A stretch of 64,000 nt of DNA from Umbelopsis ramanniana AG (lineage: Eukaryota > Mucoromycota > Umbelopsidomycetes > Umbelopsidales > Umbelopsidaceae), in NCBI RefSeq assembly GCF_025399195.1, contig NW_026252102.1, forward strand, positions 306,710 to 370,709. Reading direction: 5' to 3'. The position numbers were made by a program, and so were the translations under genes. Every line of letters begins with the position of its first letter. Position 1 is the stretch's first letter. Positions 35,389 to 44,990 of the stretch are shown here, in pieces. The notes beneath the pieces were generated by a model. The model saw only the letters and a program-made list of their open reading frames with translations, was not told the DNA's origin and did no database searches.

Positions 35389-36125
35389 CAAAAAGCGTTC
35401 GTGTCCCCAATACCTACCGTCGGAGAAACGGTCTTGCTACTGCGCAGTTTCTGTCTACCATTGAATGTGATTTCGTTATCATGTGTGACAGCAGGCTATT
35501 TACGTTTGGCAATGTACATAGTCATCCGGACACAAATCACTTTTATCCTCCCCTCTCTCCATCATTGCGTAGAAACGATCGTCTAGCTACTGATCGTATA
35601 TATGACTGATGAAATCAAATGTTTACCTGTAAAAATAATTCGTTATTTACTAGCACTCATATTGACAGCTGTATATTGTAAATATATTCTTTCACATTGC
35701 AAGATGAAGACGGTCGTTTTGAAGCAGAAGGTTAAGAAGCCATAGAAATACCATAACCAGGTACCCCATCAGTCCAAAAAAAAAAAAAATTATAAAACGA
35801 AACGAGCCGGTGCTGTCTGTGCAACAGTAGATCTTCATGCAAAGAAACGTTCTTGGTTTACCAGGTTGCGTATTAGGAATATGATCACGAGAAAACTTCA
35901 CCCAGTCGCAAGGTGTACAAAGTCTAAACATGAGGCTTGGTTAATACTTCTAACCACCACTTTGAGGTGTGGCGCGTAAACAGTTTTTTCTCTTATGAGA
36001 TCGTTGTTGGGAGCTGTTTAGCCAGGCTAGCATTCTGGTTTGTCAAGTGTAACCATCATTGAAATTTTATTTATACCGGGGTTTTTCGTTTTCTTTCATC
36101 TCTATCTTCAACACATCTTTACACC
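35389..36125. other. Intergenic
   Basis: 737 bp. It contains short open frames without content and ends in a TATA-like run and CT-rich leader before the next gene (36060-36120). Confidence 0.5.
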
Positions 36126-36782
36126 ATGAAATTTACATCCATTGCTCTCTTGGCTTTTACCACTCTTGGTCTAGTAAACGCCGACGGTTCTCTTAATCGT
36201 AGTGGCGGTAGCGGCTTGAGTCGTCGCGCTGAAAACTATCCACAATTGAATCGCAATGGTCAATCCATCAATCCCCTGGAGAGCCTCGAAAAGCGTGCTT
36301 CTGTATGCCCTGCTGGAGACTTTGCATGCAGTGATGGAAATGGTTGCTGCCCTAACGGATCGACCTGCGTACCTAATACCCTAAAGTGCAACGTGGCATG
36401 CGGTGTTTATGATGTGCAATGCTCTGATGGTGGTTGCTGCAGTGCTGGAACATACTGCGGTGGCGATGGATACTGCTATCAAAGCACTGGTTCCGGCAAC
36501 GTCGGCATTACTACCACCACTACTAGCTCAACTTCCTTGTTTGTATTCCCGTCAACATCTATCGTAATTGTGAGTTCCTTGAGCCCAACAACCACAGACC
36601 TTGCAGCAGGTGCAACCACTCTTCCTCCACCTGCCATTTCCCACCCTTCAGTCGCTTCCTCTGCCTCTGCTGTTGCCGTTGTTACTAACAACCCTGTTTC
36701 TGGCCTAAGCGGTGCTACCACCAAGACTGTGTCTGCAGCCAGCATTGTTCTTGTTGCTGTAGTTGCTCTCGCACAATTGTAA
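36126..36782 (+). CDS. Cysteine-rich GPI-anchored surface protein, copy A
   Basis: A single exon of 218 codons. A signal peptide covers residues 1-19. It is followed by a probable dibasic processing or linker region (SRRA, LEKRA). A 12-cysteine module follows with spacing C-6-C-5-CC-5-C-6-C-3-C-6-C-4-CC-5-C-5-C, including GCCPNGSTC and GGCCSAGTYC. A Thr/Ser/Pro-rich stalk and a hydrophobic C-terminus (ASIVLVAVVALAQL) indicate GPI anchoring. Paired CC motifs of this kind occur in granulin-like and chitin-binding fungal wall proteins; the function is not known. A diverged copy lies 1 kb downstream (37807), and a decayed third copy further on. Confidence 0.8.
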   Translation: MKFTSIALLAFTTLGLVNADGSLNRSGGSGLSRRAENYPQLNRNGQSINPLESLEKRASVCPAGDFACSDGNGCCPNGSTCVPNTLKCNVACGVYDVQCSDGGCCSAGTYCGGDGYCYQSTGSGNVGITTTTTSSTSLFVFPSTSIVIVSSLSPTTTDLAAGATTLPPPAISHPSVASSASAVAVVTNNPVSGLSGATTKTVSAASIVLVAVVALAQL

Positions 36783-37806
36783 TTATTTTCTTCTACTTTG
36801 GTCAATCCTCTGTCATAAAACTCTCTCATATCAAAAGAATAAATACATAACAAAAAACCATATAAACACATATATATCTTATCTCTTCTGTATGAACCAA
36901 TGTCTAATCAATGTCTAATACTGGTTTTTTTTTTTCGCTTCTGTAGAGTTTTCTGAAATCAAATCAGTCTTAGATAGGCTCTGATTTTGTACACAGGTAA
37001 ATTAGTCAATACCTCCTAAATCAATCCAAGTGTGCCTCTAGCTGCTGCGCAAATTGCCAAATGCTTTCAAATACAATGGTCTTGGGAATAAAAACCTCTT
37101 ACTGTGAGCTATCTGCTCCTAATGAAAGTTGATACGACATTGAATGAGACAGTATAGATTTATCACAGTAATTTTAGGTCAACTTTCATCATATCACAAT
37201 CAATCATTGATTCCAATTAAAAAAAAAATTGTTTTCATTGCATATGACAAACATACTATCGGTAGGCATCATTATTTGTATACATTGGGGACATGAAATA
37301 AAAAAAACTAATTGAGAGCCATATAAGTTTCTTTATCTTACTTAGATCGTCATTTGCTCACGCAAGACCACTGAAATGCAACAAGGTAACGATTTTTGAG
37401 AGAGTTTTAGGAAAAACCCAGCCCGTCGCTTCAAAATAAACCAGCAGAGACATTCATGTACCGCATGATACGGATCAATAGTAACGTTGCAGATCAAGAA
37501 ATGAAGAAATACAAAGGAGTAAACTATGCTTTCAGCTATAGTGAGTACAAACAGCCTTTTCATTTGACGCACAAGCTACAATATGGATCAATCTCATTTT
37601 ATCTTACAGTAAGCTGAGCACATCCATGATTTTTTTTTTAAGGTGGGTTGGGGTGAGGAATCAAAGTGGTTGCTGCGAGTTGCCAAACATGGAGTAAAAT
37701 TGGGAGTCGTTTCGTGGCATGTTGCACGACGATGTGCAACAATGATGTCTGAGCCAAACGAGGTTCAGAAAGATCCGAGAGTATTTCATCTTCTTTTCTT
37801 ATCACC
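36783..37806. other. Intergenic between the two cysteine-rich copies
   Basis: 1.0 kb, AT-rich with poly-T and poly-A runs. A 76-codon minus-strand frame (37342-37572) has no recognisable content. No gene seen. Confidence 0.5.
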
Positions 37807-38319
37807 ATGACACATCTATGCAATTTACTACTTTTTTTGTTCTCGATAATACAAGCCACTAATGCAAATACGTGGGGAGATCCAAGAATACATCCTGCGA
37901 TCCAAATTAATGTAACTGATGCCGAAGTACCAAAATATAATCGTTTTTCAAAACGCGTTGGTTGTTCGGATGGCTATTTTCTTTGTCAAAGCGAACATGA
38001 AACTGGCTGCTGTCCGAATGGATCATTATGCGACCTGTATTCAGCACAATGTACAGTAGGTACTTGCGGCTCAACAGGACATCTTTGCCCGTTATCTGGC
38101 TGCTGCTATGCGGGACAATATTGTGGAATAGACGGATGGTGTTATCCCATGAATTCAACTGCTACTGGTCTACCATCCACTGCCCATATAAATCCTACGT
38201 ATCAGGTTTCAGTAGCGGTTAGTGCACCTACTAGTAACAGTGTGGGTTCTGACGAAACAGTGAAGATTGGTCGTATCGCATTAATTTTATTTTTGTTGAT
38301 GATGATCCTATTAGTGTAG
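37807..38319 (+). CDS. Cysteine-rich GPI-anchored surface protein, copy B
   Basis: A single exon of 170 codons, paralogous to the 36126 gene. A signal peptide (CNLLLFLFSIIQATNA) and a KR processing-like site precede a 12-cysteine module with spacing C-6-C-7-CC-5-C-6-C-4-C-6-C-4-CC-5-C-5-C, nearly that of copy A. Shared motifs are GCCPNGSLC, GCCYAGQYC and GIDGWCYP. The stalk is much shorter than in copy A. The C-terminus (RIALILFLLMMILLV) is hydrophobic and suits either a GPI signal or a plain transmembrane tail. The sequence has diverged well from copy A, which suggests an old tandem duplication. Confidence 0.75.
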   Translation: MTHLCNLLLFLFSIIQATNANTWGDPRIHPAIQINVTDAEVPKYNRFSKRVGCSDGYFLCQSEHETGCCPNGSLCDLYSAQCTVGTCGSTGHLCPLSGCCYAGQYCGIDGWCYPMNSTATGLPSTAHINPTYQVSVAVSAPTSNSVGSDETVKIGRIALILFLLMMILLV

Positions 38320-38674
38320 ACAAAAAGTTGCTCGCACTGAATCTATACTAAAATGCTGGTAATGCGCTGGTAATAAAGAGGTATGGAAATTAGAGCATAG
38401 GAACCATTTGTATTCCTAAGCAAATCTTGAGAGCTGAACGAAGCTATTTTCTGTTGTAGTAACATGTTCATGGTGCACCCATTTTTAGCTCTTGCTAAGT
38501 TTGATCATGAAATCTTGCTGCTATTTTTCAGAAATCGAGATATTAAAGTGCTTCATATTATATTTAACTTGCAGGTGACAAAAATCAATTACAGTGTAGA
38601 ATAAAGCGATCAATTCGTAAAGTTCTATCAGTTTACTTAGACTTCAATCCTCCTTGTGGTTATGTGGGTTCATT
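38320..38674. other. Intergenic
   Basis: 355 bp after copy B, AT-rich. Nothing recognisable. Confidence 0.4.
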
Positions 38675-38990
38675 ATGAAATTTCGGTATCAGTGTACCAT
38701 AGCGGGATCAGGTTAGTTAATATCGCGCTGTATTAGTTTTACTAGCGCAGTCAATGCTGTGCCTGCCGTTAACGATAACACCAACCATTGCTGATCCAGG
38801 AACTAGATCTATTGACCACACCATAACGTCCCACTGCAGACTATCGGAAAGCGACAGCTTGCGCCATTGGTAATATGAGTTGCTACGACAGTATCGATAG
38901 AAGCTGACTATATGGTAGTGTTTATGGTCTGTCCACTCACCCCTTCTGTGACTTGTGCAGACGGCGGTTGCTGCTCTATGAATCAATTCT
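38675..38990 (+). pseudogene. Decayed third copy of the cysteine-rich surface protein
   Basis: An ATGAAATTT start at 38675 resembles the MKF start of copy A but is cut by a stop after 13 codons. About 250 bp further, the frame at 38941-38989 reads TCADGGCCSMNQ before a stop, matching the QCSDGGCCSAGTYC block of copy A. The part between is scrambled by frame breaks and shows no complete cysteine module. It therefore looks like a dead relic of the same tandem family. Confidence 0.45.
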
Positions 38991-39992
38991 GACGGAAAGT
39001 GGGATTGATATGCACATACTTAAGATCAATCAAAGAAATCCTGCTTACTCGTAGATAATTAACATTGCTTTTGAATTATTAATTAACTAAATCCTATAAG
39101 TTGCTTCACATAAAAGGTGCAAGCAAATTGTGGTCGATATGTCAAGCAATCGCATAAAGAGCATCGGAACTATTGAATTGACACAGAATGATACGCTTCG
39201 TGTTCTTTAATCATAGGAAGAATATAGAAGTCAAACTTGGACACATCCTTGAATCTTGGCGCTGCTCAAAGTTTTGAGCTCTATGGCTGGGCATTCGTAA
39301 CCCAACCACTTGGCGGATTTTTAACCCACCACGTGCACTAGGCATCTAACGCTGCACATTTAAACATATCAATGTTGTGATCCACTGATAGCAGTATAAA
39401 GTCATTCATGATCTTCTTACATGAATCGATTGTGGGAATCAATCGCTCAATAGATCCCGGCAACGCACGAAAATGCTTAAGGACTTTAGAAAATGCAGAG
39501 AATAAGCTTGCCTTTATTATGTTTTCTTTTTTTAGCGCAATATCATCACTGTCGTGCTTTAGCGCTCAATGGTGTCCGATACCGAGGGCTCTTTGTTGCT
39601 GTGACTTCAAAAATCAAAGCCTTTTTCAATGGAATCTGCCATTGAGGCAATGTATCAAAGGTAAGCTTGCGTGCGTCGAAAAATTCTGGCACTCGTATCC
39701 CTATGCTACAAGAGAGGGGAGATATGCATCAATGTCTGTATCTTACATGAAATAATTCCAGAAAGCCACCTTTTTTGCTTTTAACAGAAGAACTACTGAA
39801 TCAGAGCCTGCCAAGATTAATATTTGTCGTCAGCAATAGTGTGGTTATCTTAAAAAGAATAAAATTGCATTGTGTCAGCCACTCAGTACCACTTAACGCG
39901 TCACCTCTCGGTCGACATTGCGCACCCGCCCAATCAATATAAACCCAGTCCAAGGCTCTTTCGCCAAGCGTTGTTTATTGAACAGATCTTGA
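38991..39992. other. Intergenic
   Basis: About 1.0 kb before the P450 gene. A 115-codon open frame (39408-39755) shows no motif and is unlike its neighbours; not called as a gene. Confidence 0.45.
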
Positions 39993-41903
39993 ATGTCTTC
40001 GTTATTAGGCAATTTGCAATCAATTGCAGAGCAACAACTGCAAGTTCTATGGCAGAAGGCCGGGCCTCTCCTCCAACCATTGCTAGAGAATGAACAATGG
40101 AAGCCATATGCCATTACTCTTGGTGTGCTCGGGCCACTTTCTTATATTTTCTACAAAAACTACATCGACAACCTATATCTCAATCCATTGAACCGTCTTC
40201 CCGGACCACCAATTGGTTGGGATGCTCTTTTCATGCTTGGTAACTTCAGGTCCATCACTGTAGCGGAGGTAAGGAAAGCGTTTGATGGAAATCTACCTAT
40301 TTTTTCTTTTTACAATACGCCACCAACTGATCACTGGTTCAATGTAGACAGCAAGACCTCAATTAGATTGGACAGAACAATACGGAGGCATCATTCGATA
40401 CTATGGGCTCTTTAATATCCCAAGAGTGATGGTCTCCGATCCCGAGCTTTTGAAACAAATCCTCGTCACACATCAATACGATTTCGTCAAGCCAAAGGAG
40501 CTTGCTGAATTCATTGGTCGAATCCTTGGCGTTGGTCTTTTGGTTGCAGAGGTCAGTCGGTTGTTCTATTATGGTCTTTGTCCTTACTCACTGAGATACG
40601 TGCATTTTTTTAACATTGTAATTGTTGTTAGGGAGCGGAACATCGTCATCAGCGCAAGATGTTAAATCCAGTGTTCTCTGTCAATGCCATTCGTGGCATG
40701 GTGCCGGATATGTTTGTGCCAGGAAAGCGTCTTGTGGATTCTTGGACAGAGGAGTTGAGCGACGGAGCGAAAGAAATCAACATTTTGAATGGTCTCAGCA
40801 GAGCAACTTTGGACGTTATCTCCATCAATGGATTTGGTTACGACTATGCGTCTTCCGTCCCAGGAGCTCCACCAAACGATCTCAATGAAGCTTATAACCG
40901 AGTCTTTGCTGGATCGGATACTTTCATTCGAATTCTATTTGCCATTTTCCCTTTCATGAGAAAGTTGCCCCTGAAGAGAAACATTGAGTTCCGAAAGGCT
41001 ATCAAGACCATTGACACCGAAAGTATGAAATTAGTCACAGAGGCTCGCAAGCGATCCAGTGGTGAGAAGCATGGATCAGGGCGCAAGGCTACCAGAGACT
41101 TGCTATCCATTATGACTAAAGAGAGAGATGAAGCTAGCGGCGAAGGCATGGACGATAACGCTCTTCAGGCACAAATCATGACTTTCTTAGCTGCTGGGTA
41201 AGTGGATTTAGCCATCATGAATACTGACTGGGCGTCCTACTCATCATCAACCTGTATTCCATCAAATAGACACGAGACAACAAGTGTTACTGTTACATGG
41301 GCACTTCATGAGCTTTCTCAACATCCTGAAATTCAGGATCAGCTTCGAGAGGAAATCAAGTCTGTTTTCTCCAACATCAATTATGAACATCCCTTGTTCG
41401 CAGACCCAATTGGAGTGGATGAAAACGAATTAGCTGGAGCCAATGTTCCAAGCTTTGATGAAATCAATAACCTTCCGTTCCTGAATAATGTAGTCAAGGA
41501 AATCCTACGATTAATTCCTCCCGTACCTATGACCAATCGAACTGTGGAGAAAGACATTGTGGTTGGTGGCTACCTTTTCCCTAAAGGTGCCAGAGTCTTT
41601 ATTCCACCTGCCGTGACTCAACGTATGACGTCCGCATGGGGTGAAGATGGCTTGGTTTTCCGTCCTTCACGATGGGACGAACCTCTTGCACAGGCTGCTG
41701 GACCGTATACCTATATGCCATTTTTGGCTGGTGGTCGTCAATGCATCGGTTATCGCTTTGCGCTAATCGAAATCAAAATTTTACTTGGAGTTTTGATCAA
41801 CGCCTTTAAATTTACTGCTAAGCCTGGAGTTGAGATCAAAAAGCGTCAAGCTATCACATGGAGACCTAGCCCTGACCTCATCCTGTATGTTGAACGAGTA
41901 TAG
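39993..41903 (+). CDS. Cytochrome P450
   Basis: A heme-thiolate monooxygenase, four exons: 39993-40268, 40348-40551, 40632-41197 and 41270-41903, giving 559 residues. An N-terminal membrane anchor (about 35-55, AITLGVLGPLSYIFYKNY) is followed by the proline-rich NRLPGPPIG. The I-helix oxygen-binding motif is AGHETT, with the exon break inside. The K-helix motif is KEILR, then PPVPMTNRTVEKD. The heme loop FLAGGRQCIGYRFA has the cysteine ligand in the normal place. The long, loosely structured insert in the B-C region and the overall order fit microsomal fungal P450s such as the Mucorales CYP509 group, but I cannot fix the family. The substrate is unknown; sterol or xenobiotic oxidation are examples only. 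Confidence 0.9.
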
Positions 41904-42133
41904 TATTTAGACAATGTATCATTTTATAACATATTGCAAATCAAACTGGAAAAGAATATCCTAAGCATTAGGAAAGAAAAAATACTGCTTGTCTTGTTGT
42001 TTCCTGTGGTCGCACAGTGGTTGTTGTTGTTTACCTCGTTTTGTCCAATGATCACTGGTCAGCTTTTCCTTGTGCCGTTCCTTCGCTTTTTCGCTTCCCC
42101 CTTTTTCTCTTTCTTTCTTTATCAGCTGAAATA

Positions 42134-43072
42134 ATGACTGAAGCGCCTCGGCGTTCTAGGTCACGCTCGGCCAATACGACACCTCGCATGGCCCCTCAAC
42201 AAGCTCCGATACCAGGAACTCCACCTCAGATGCAAGGATACCCGGCGGGTGGGCAGCCCCAAGCCCAACCACCACTACCCAATCAACAACAACAAGCAGC
42301 TATGAATCACCAAAACATGGCTGAAGGACCAGGATACCCGAACACACCTTATATGCAACAACAGCAAATGGGTCAACAAGGGGAACGAGGAATATTTAGC
42401 GGTTTTAGAAGAAAAATGCGCGAAGCGGCTGGGTTCATTAACACCGACCCATATAGTGAGCGAGCTTATGGACCTCAGATGATGCCACCTCATCAGCAAC
42501 CAATGCAGCATGGATACGGAAATGGTGCAGCATCACCCGGTGCTTATGCCGCAGCGCAACAATACCCTCAACAAGGACATATGCCACAGCAAAATCCTCA
42601 GATGATGCAGCAGCAGTATATGCAACAGCAGTACGCACAACAGCATAGTCCACAATATATGGGTGCGGCAGGGAATCCTTACGGACACTCTATGGGCTAT
42701 GCCCAAACACCTGTCATGATGCAACAACAATCTTATGGCGGAATGGCATATCCGTACGGCCAATCAGGCGGCTATTATAATCGAGGCTCTTACGGAGGAG
42801 CTTATTCACCCTATGGTCAATCGTATGGTGGAGGATATGGAGGAGGATACGGAGGAGGCTATGGATCTGGCGCATATGGAAGTAGCTATGGTTATGGCGG
42901 CGCCGGCGCCTACGGTTCATATGGCATGGGAGGATATCCAAACACCTATGGCTATGGTGGTGGTGGTGGTGGAGGCTATATGGGCTATCCTCGACAAGTG
43001 CCCATATACGACGAGCATGGCAAGCGCATCCACCCTGAGCATAATTACGTCAGCTCGGTTAAAGACTTGTAA
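42134..43072 (+). CDS. Q/G/Y-rich low-complexity protein
   Basis: A single-exon model of 312 codons. Residues 1-80 are proline/glutamine-rich with an RRSRSRS start. A short conserved-looking segment, FSGFRRKMREAAGFIN, sits at about 88-103. The rest is MQQQ runs then GGY/GYGG repeats (residues about 215-290), a prion-like composition. A charged tail, YDEHGKRIHPEHNYVSSVK, closes it. The stop overlaps a strong donor: GTAAGTATT begins at 43069, and an acceptor at 43161 would extend the protein by WSSDLL to a stop at 43183. Either form may be made. No catalytic domain is visible; scaffold or condensate functions are guesses. Coordinates are for the unspliced form. Confidence 0.7.
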   Translation: MTEAPRRSRSRSANTTPRMAPQQAPIPGTPPQMQGYPAGGQPQAQPPLPNQQQQAAMNHQNMAEGPGYPNTPYMQQQQMGQQGERGIFSGFRRKMREAAGFINTDPYSERAYGPQMMPPHQQPMQHGYGNGAASPGAYAAAQQYPQQGHMPQQNPQMMQQQYMQQQYAQQHSPQYMGAAGNPYGHSMGYAQTPVMMQQQSYGGMAYPYGQSGGYYNRGSYGGAYSPYGQSYGGGYGGGYGGGYGSGAYGSSYGYGGAGAYGSYGMGGYPNTYGYGGGGGGGYMGYPRQVPIYDEHGKRIHPEHNYVSSVKDL

Positions 43073-43950
43073 GTATTGGTCATCACAATATCCCCAAAGA
43101 AAAAAAAAAAGAATAGGCCTGTTTAATATTAACGTTTTGATTTTCGGACGTCTTTGCGTAGATGGTCTAGCGATCTTCTCTAACAGTACTGTAAGGAGCG
43201 CAATAATAACAACAACAACAACAACCCCCAAAAATTTTTTCTTAATGTTGAAAGGGAAAAATGTAGCTTTGTAAACTGTCAGGGAATATCATCTCTCGCT
43301 CGCTGTCTGTAATATACCATCTTATTTTGCTCTTCATACCGACTCTTCATATCGAATTTCCATAGTTCATTATTTTTTATCCGTTTTAACATTCTAGATT
43401 TGTGAAATTGTACACTGTTGTCTGTGAACGGTGGCACTGAGAAATTGCCATCATTTTTGGTTTCTTCACTGGTGTTCTTTCTTCGTTTATCTCTTATATT
43501 TCTCAACACAATATTTCTTTATCATCCATGATTATAGGAAGATCATCAACTGTAATTCTCATATAATTATTTTGCCATGGATGGTAGATTAAACGATCTT
43601 CTCAGTCCAACTTCCTATCGTTTGTGAAAACTTTAATAATATTATTGTTATCCACAAGCAACAAACAAAAATCGGTCATGGCCTGACTCTCTGTCTCAGC
43701 AATTAGCCAGCTGACAATGATGTGGCTAGTTTGTATTGCCATAAATGCAATGATAATTCAAGCAATGATTATGATGTACGATCAACATTCAACGGCGAAA
43801 GCACAAAACCTGAATTGGGTTGGGCTGCGGCCATCTGAAAGCACTTGATATCGGTTTCTATATCCGAGGAAAACCTTTTTTTTTTGGGTTCCAATTTATG
43901 TTTTTTTATACATGTAGTATTCAATCCGAGGATGCTATGGGTACTGTACA
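43073..43950. other. Convergent intergenic region
   Basis: About 0.9 kb between the Q/G/Y-rich gene and the RBBP9-like gene. The first 110 bp may be an intron and last exon of the former. A (CAA)n run lies at 43208-43226. Confidence 0.5.
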
Positions 43951-44862
43951 TCATAGTTTTTTCAGTAATTCTTCAACGAGTTCATCGAATTCCTCATTCT
44001 CGACGAAATGGCCAAGACCGGGTAATTCATAGTATTCTGACTGCAGCTGTTGCGCTACAAATCTTTGTTCGGCAATGGGCACTAGCTGATCATCGGGGGA
44101 AGCGTATTGTAGGATGAATGTACAATTATCCCGAATGGCTTGGAAATTCCACGGACGAGAAAAGTACTCAGCTTCGATTTCGCTTGGAACTCCCAAATCG
44201 GTGTGATAGCCGCTGGCAAGCACGATTCCCTTCACTTTGTGTGTCTCTGCGTAACTTTTCAAAGTAGTTTCAAGCCATTATAATTGTGGATTTTTAGTTT
44301 CATGCATGTATGCTGATACAATAGTGTCATGTCAGATCTAACATACCGCATAGCCGCAATGGCTCCAGTACTAGTAGTGCAACAAATGAGAAGACTGAGT
44401 TAGATCGTAAGCTTTTTTGATTGTTAATGTAGTTGAAAAACTAACCTGTGCCCAATAATAACATCATTCGCGCCGATTTTCAGTTCTTTTTCAAGAAAAG
44501 GGATCCATACCTAAACGTGAACGCAGTTAATTTGTATAAACTTGACACATCGTGCTGCTCGTGCCATGTCAAATTTGATCCATACCGATTCTTTGCCCAC
44601 CGTCCAATCTGGAAACTGTTGTAAGATCACTTTGGAGAAAACCGGTTGTCCTTCCTTTGTAGCTTCTCTTAGCTTCTCAGCAACCGAGGGATACCTGGGT
44701 AGTCCAAGCAAAGCGAAGTCTATGTCAATACGAAGCCGGCTGCGTATGTCACGGCTTCTTTGGTAAGGGCGTTAAACGAAATAGACTTTACCATAAGCTT
44801 TCTTCTGGATACTCGCAGTAGTTTCCTGGCGCAATGACACATTGGCTTTTGGTCATTGTCAT
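43951..44862 (-). CDS. RBBP9-like serine hydrolase
   Basis: A small alpha/beta-hydrolase of the RBBP9/YdeN family. Five exons on the minus strand are 44862-44792, 44694-44586, 44510-44446, 44370-44347 and 44254-43951, giving 190 residues, close to the about 186 of human RBBP9. Motifs match along the whole length: VIAPGNYCE, WTVGKESVWIPFLEKEL, the nucleophile elbow GHSTGAIAAMRYAETHKV, VLASGYHTDLG, YFSRPWNF, and GLGHFVENEEF with the catalytic histidine. The nucleophile Ser codon is split by an intron, and exon 4 is only 24 nt. The family hydrolyses small esters or peptides; the physiological substrate here is unknown. It is divergent from the UBZ4 gene, 128 bp away. Confidence 0.87.
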
Positions 44863-44990
44863 GTTGAACGTTTCTAAACCACGTTACGCCTCTGAGCTGG
44901 CTGAGAATAATTTTCTATGCTTGAGGGGCGCTTTGAAAATTTCAGCAAGGCACGAATCACCAGCAGACATCTTTCCACATTATACCAGTC

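Noticed and set aside
39408-39755. A 115-codon open frame before the P450 gene
   Set aside because: No signal peptide, motif or splice context, and the composition looks random.
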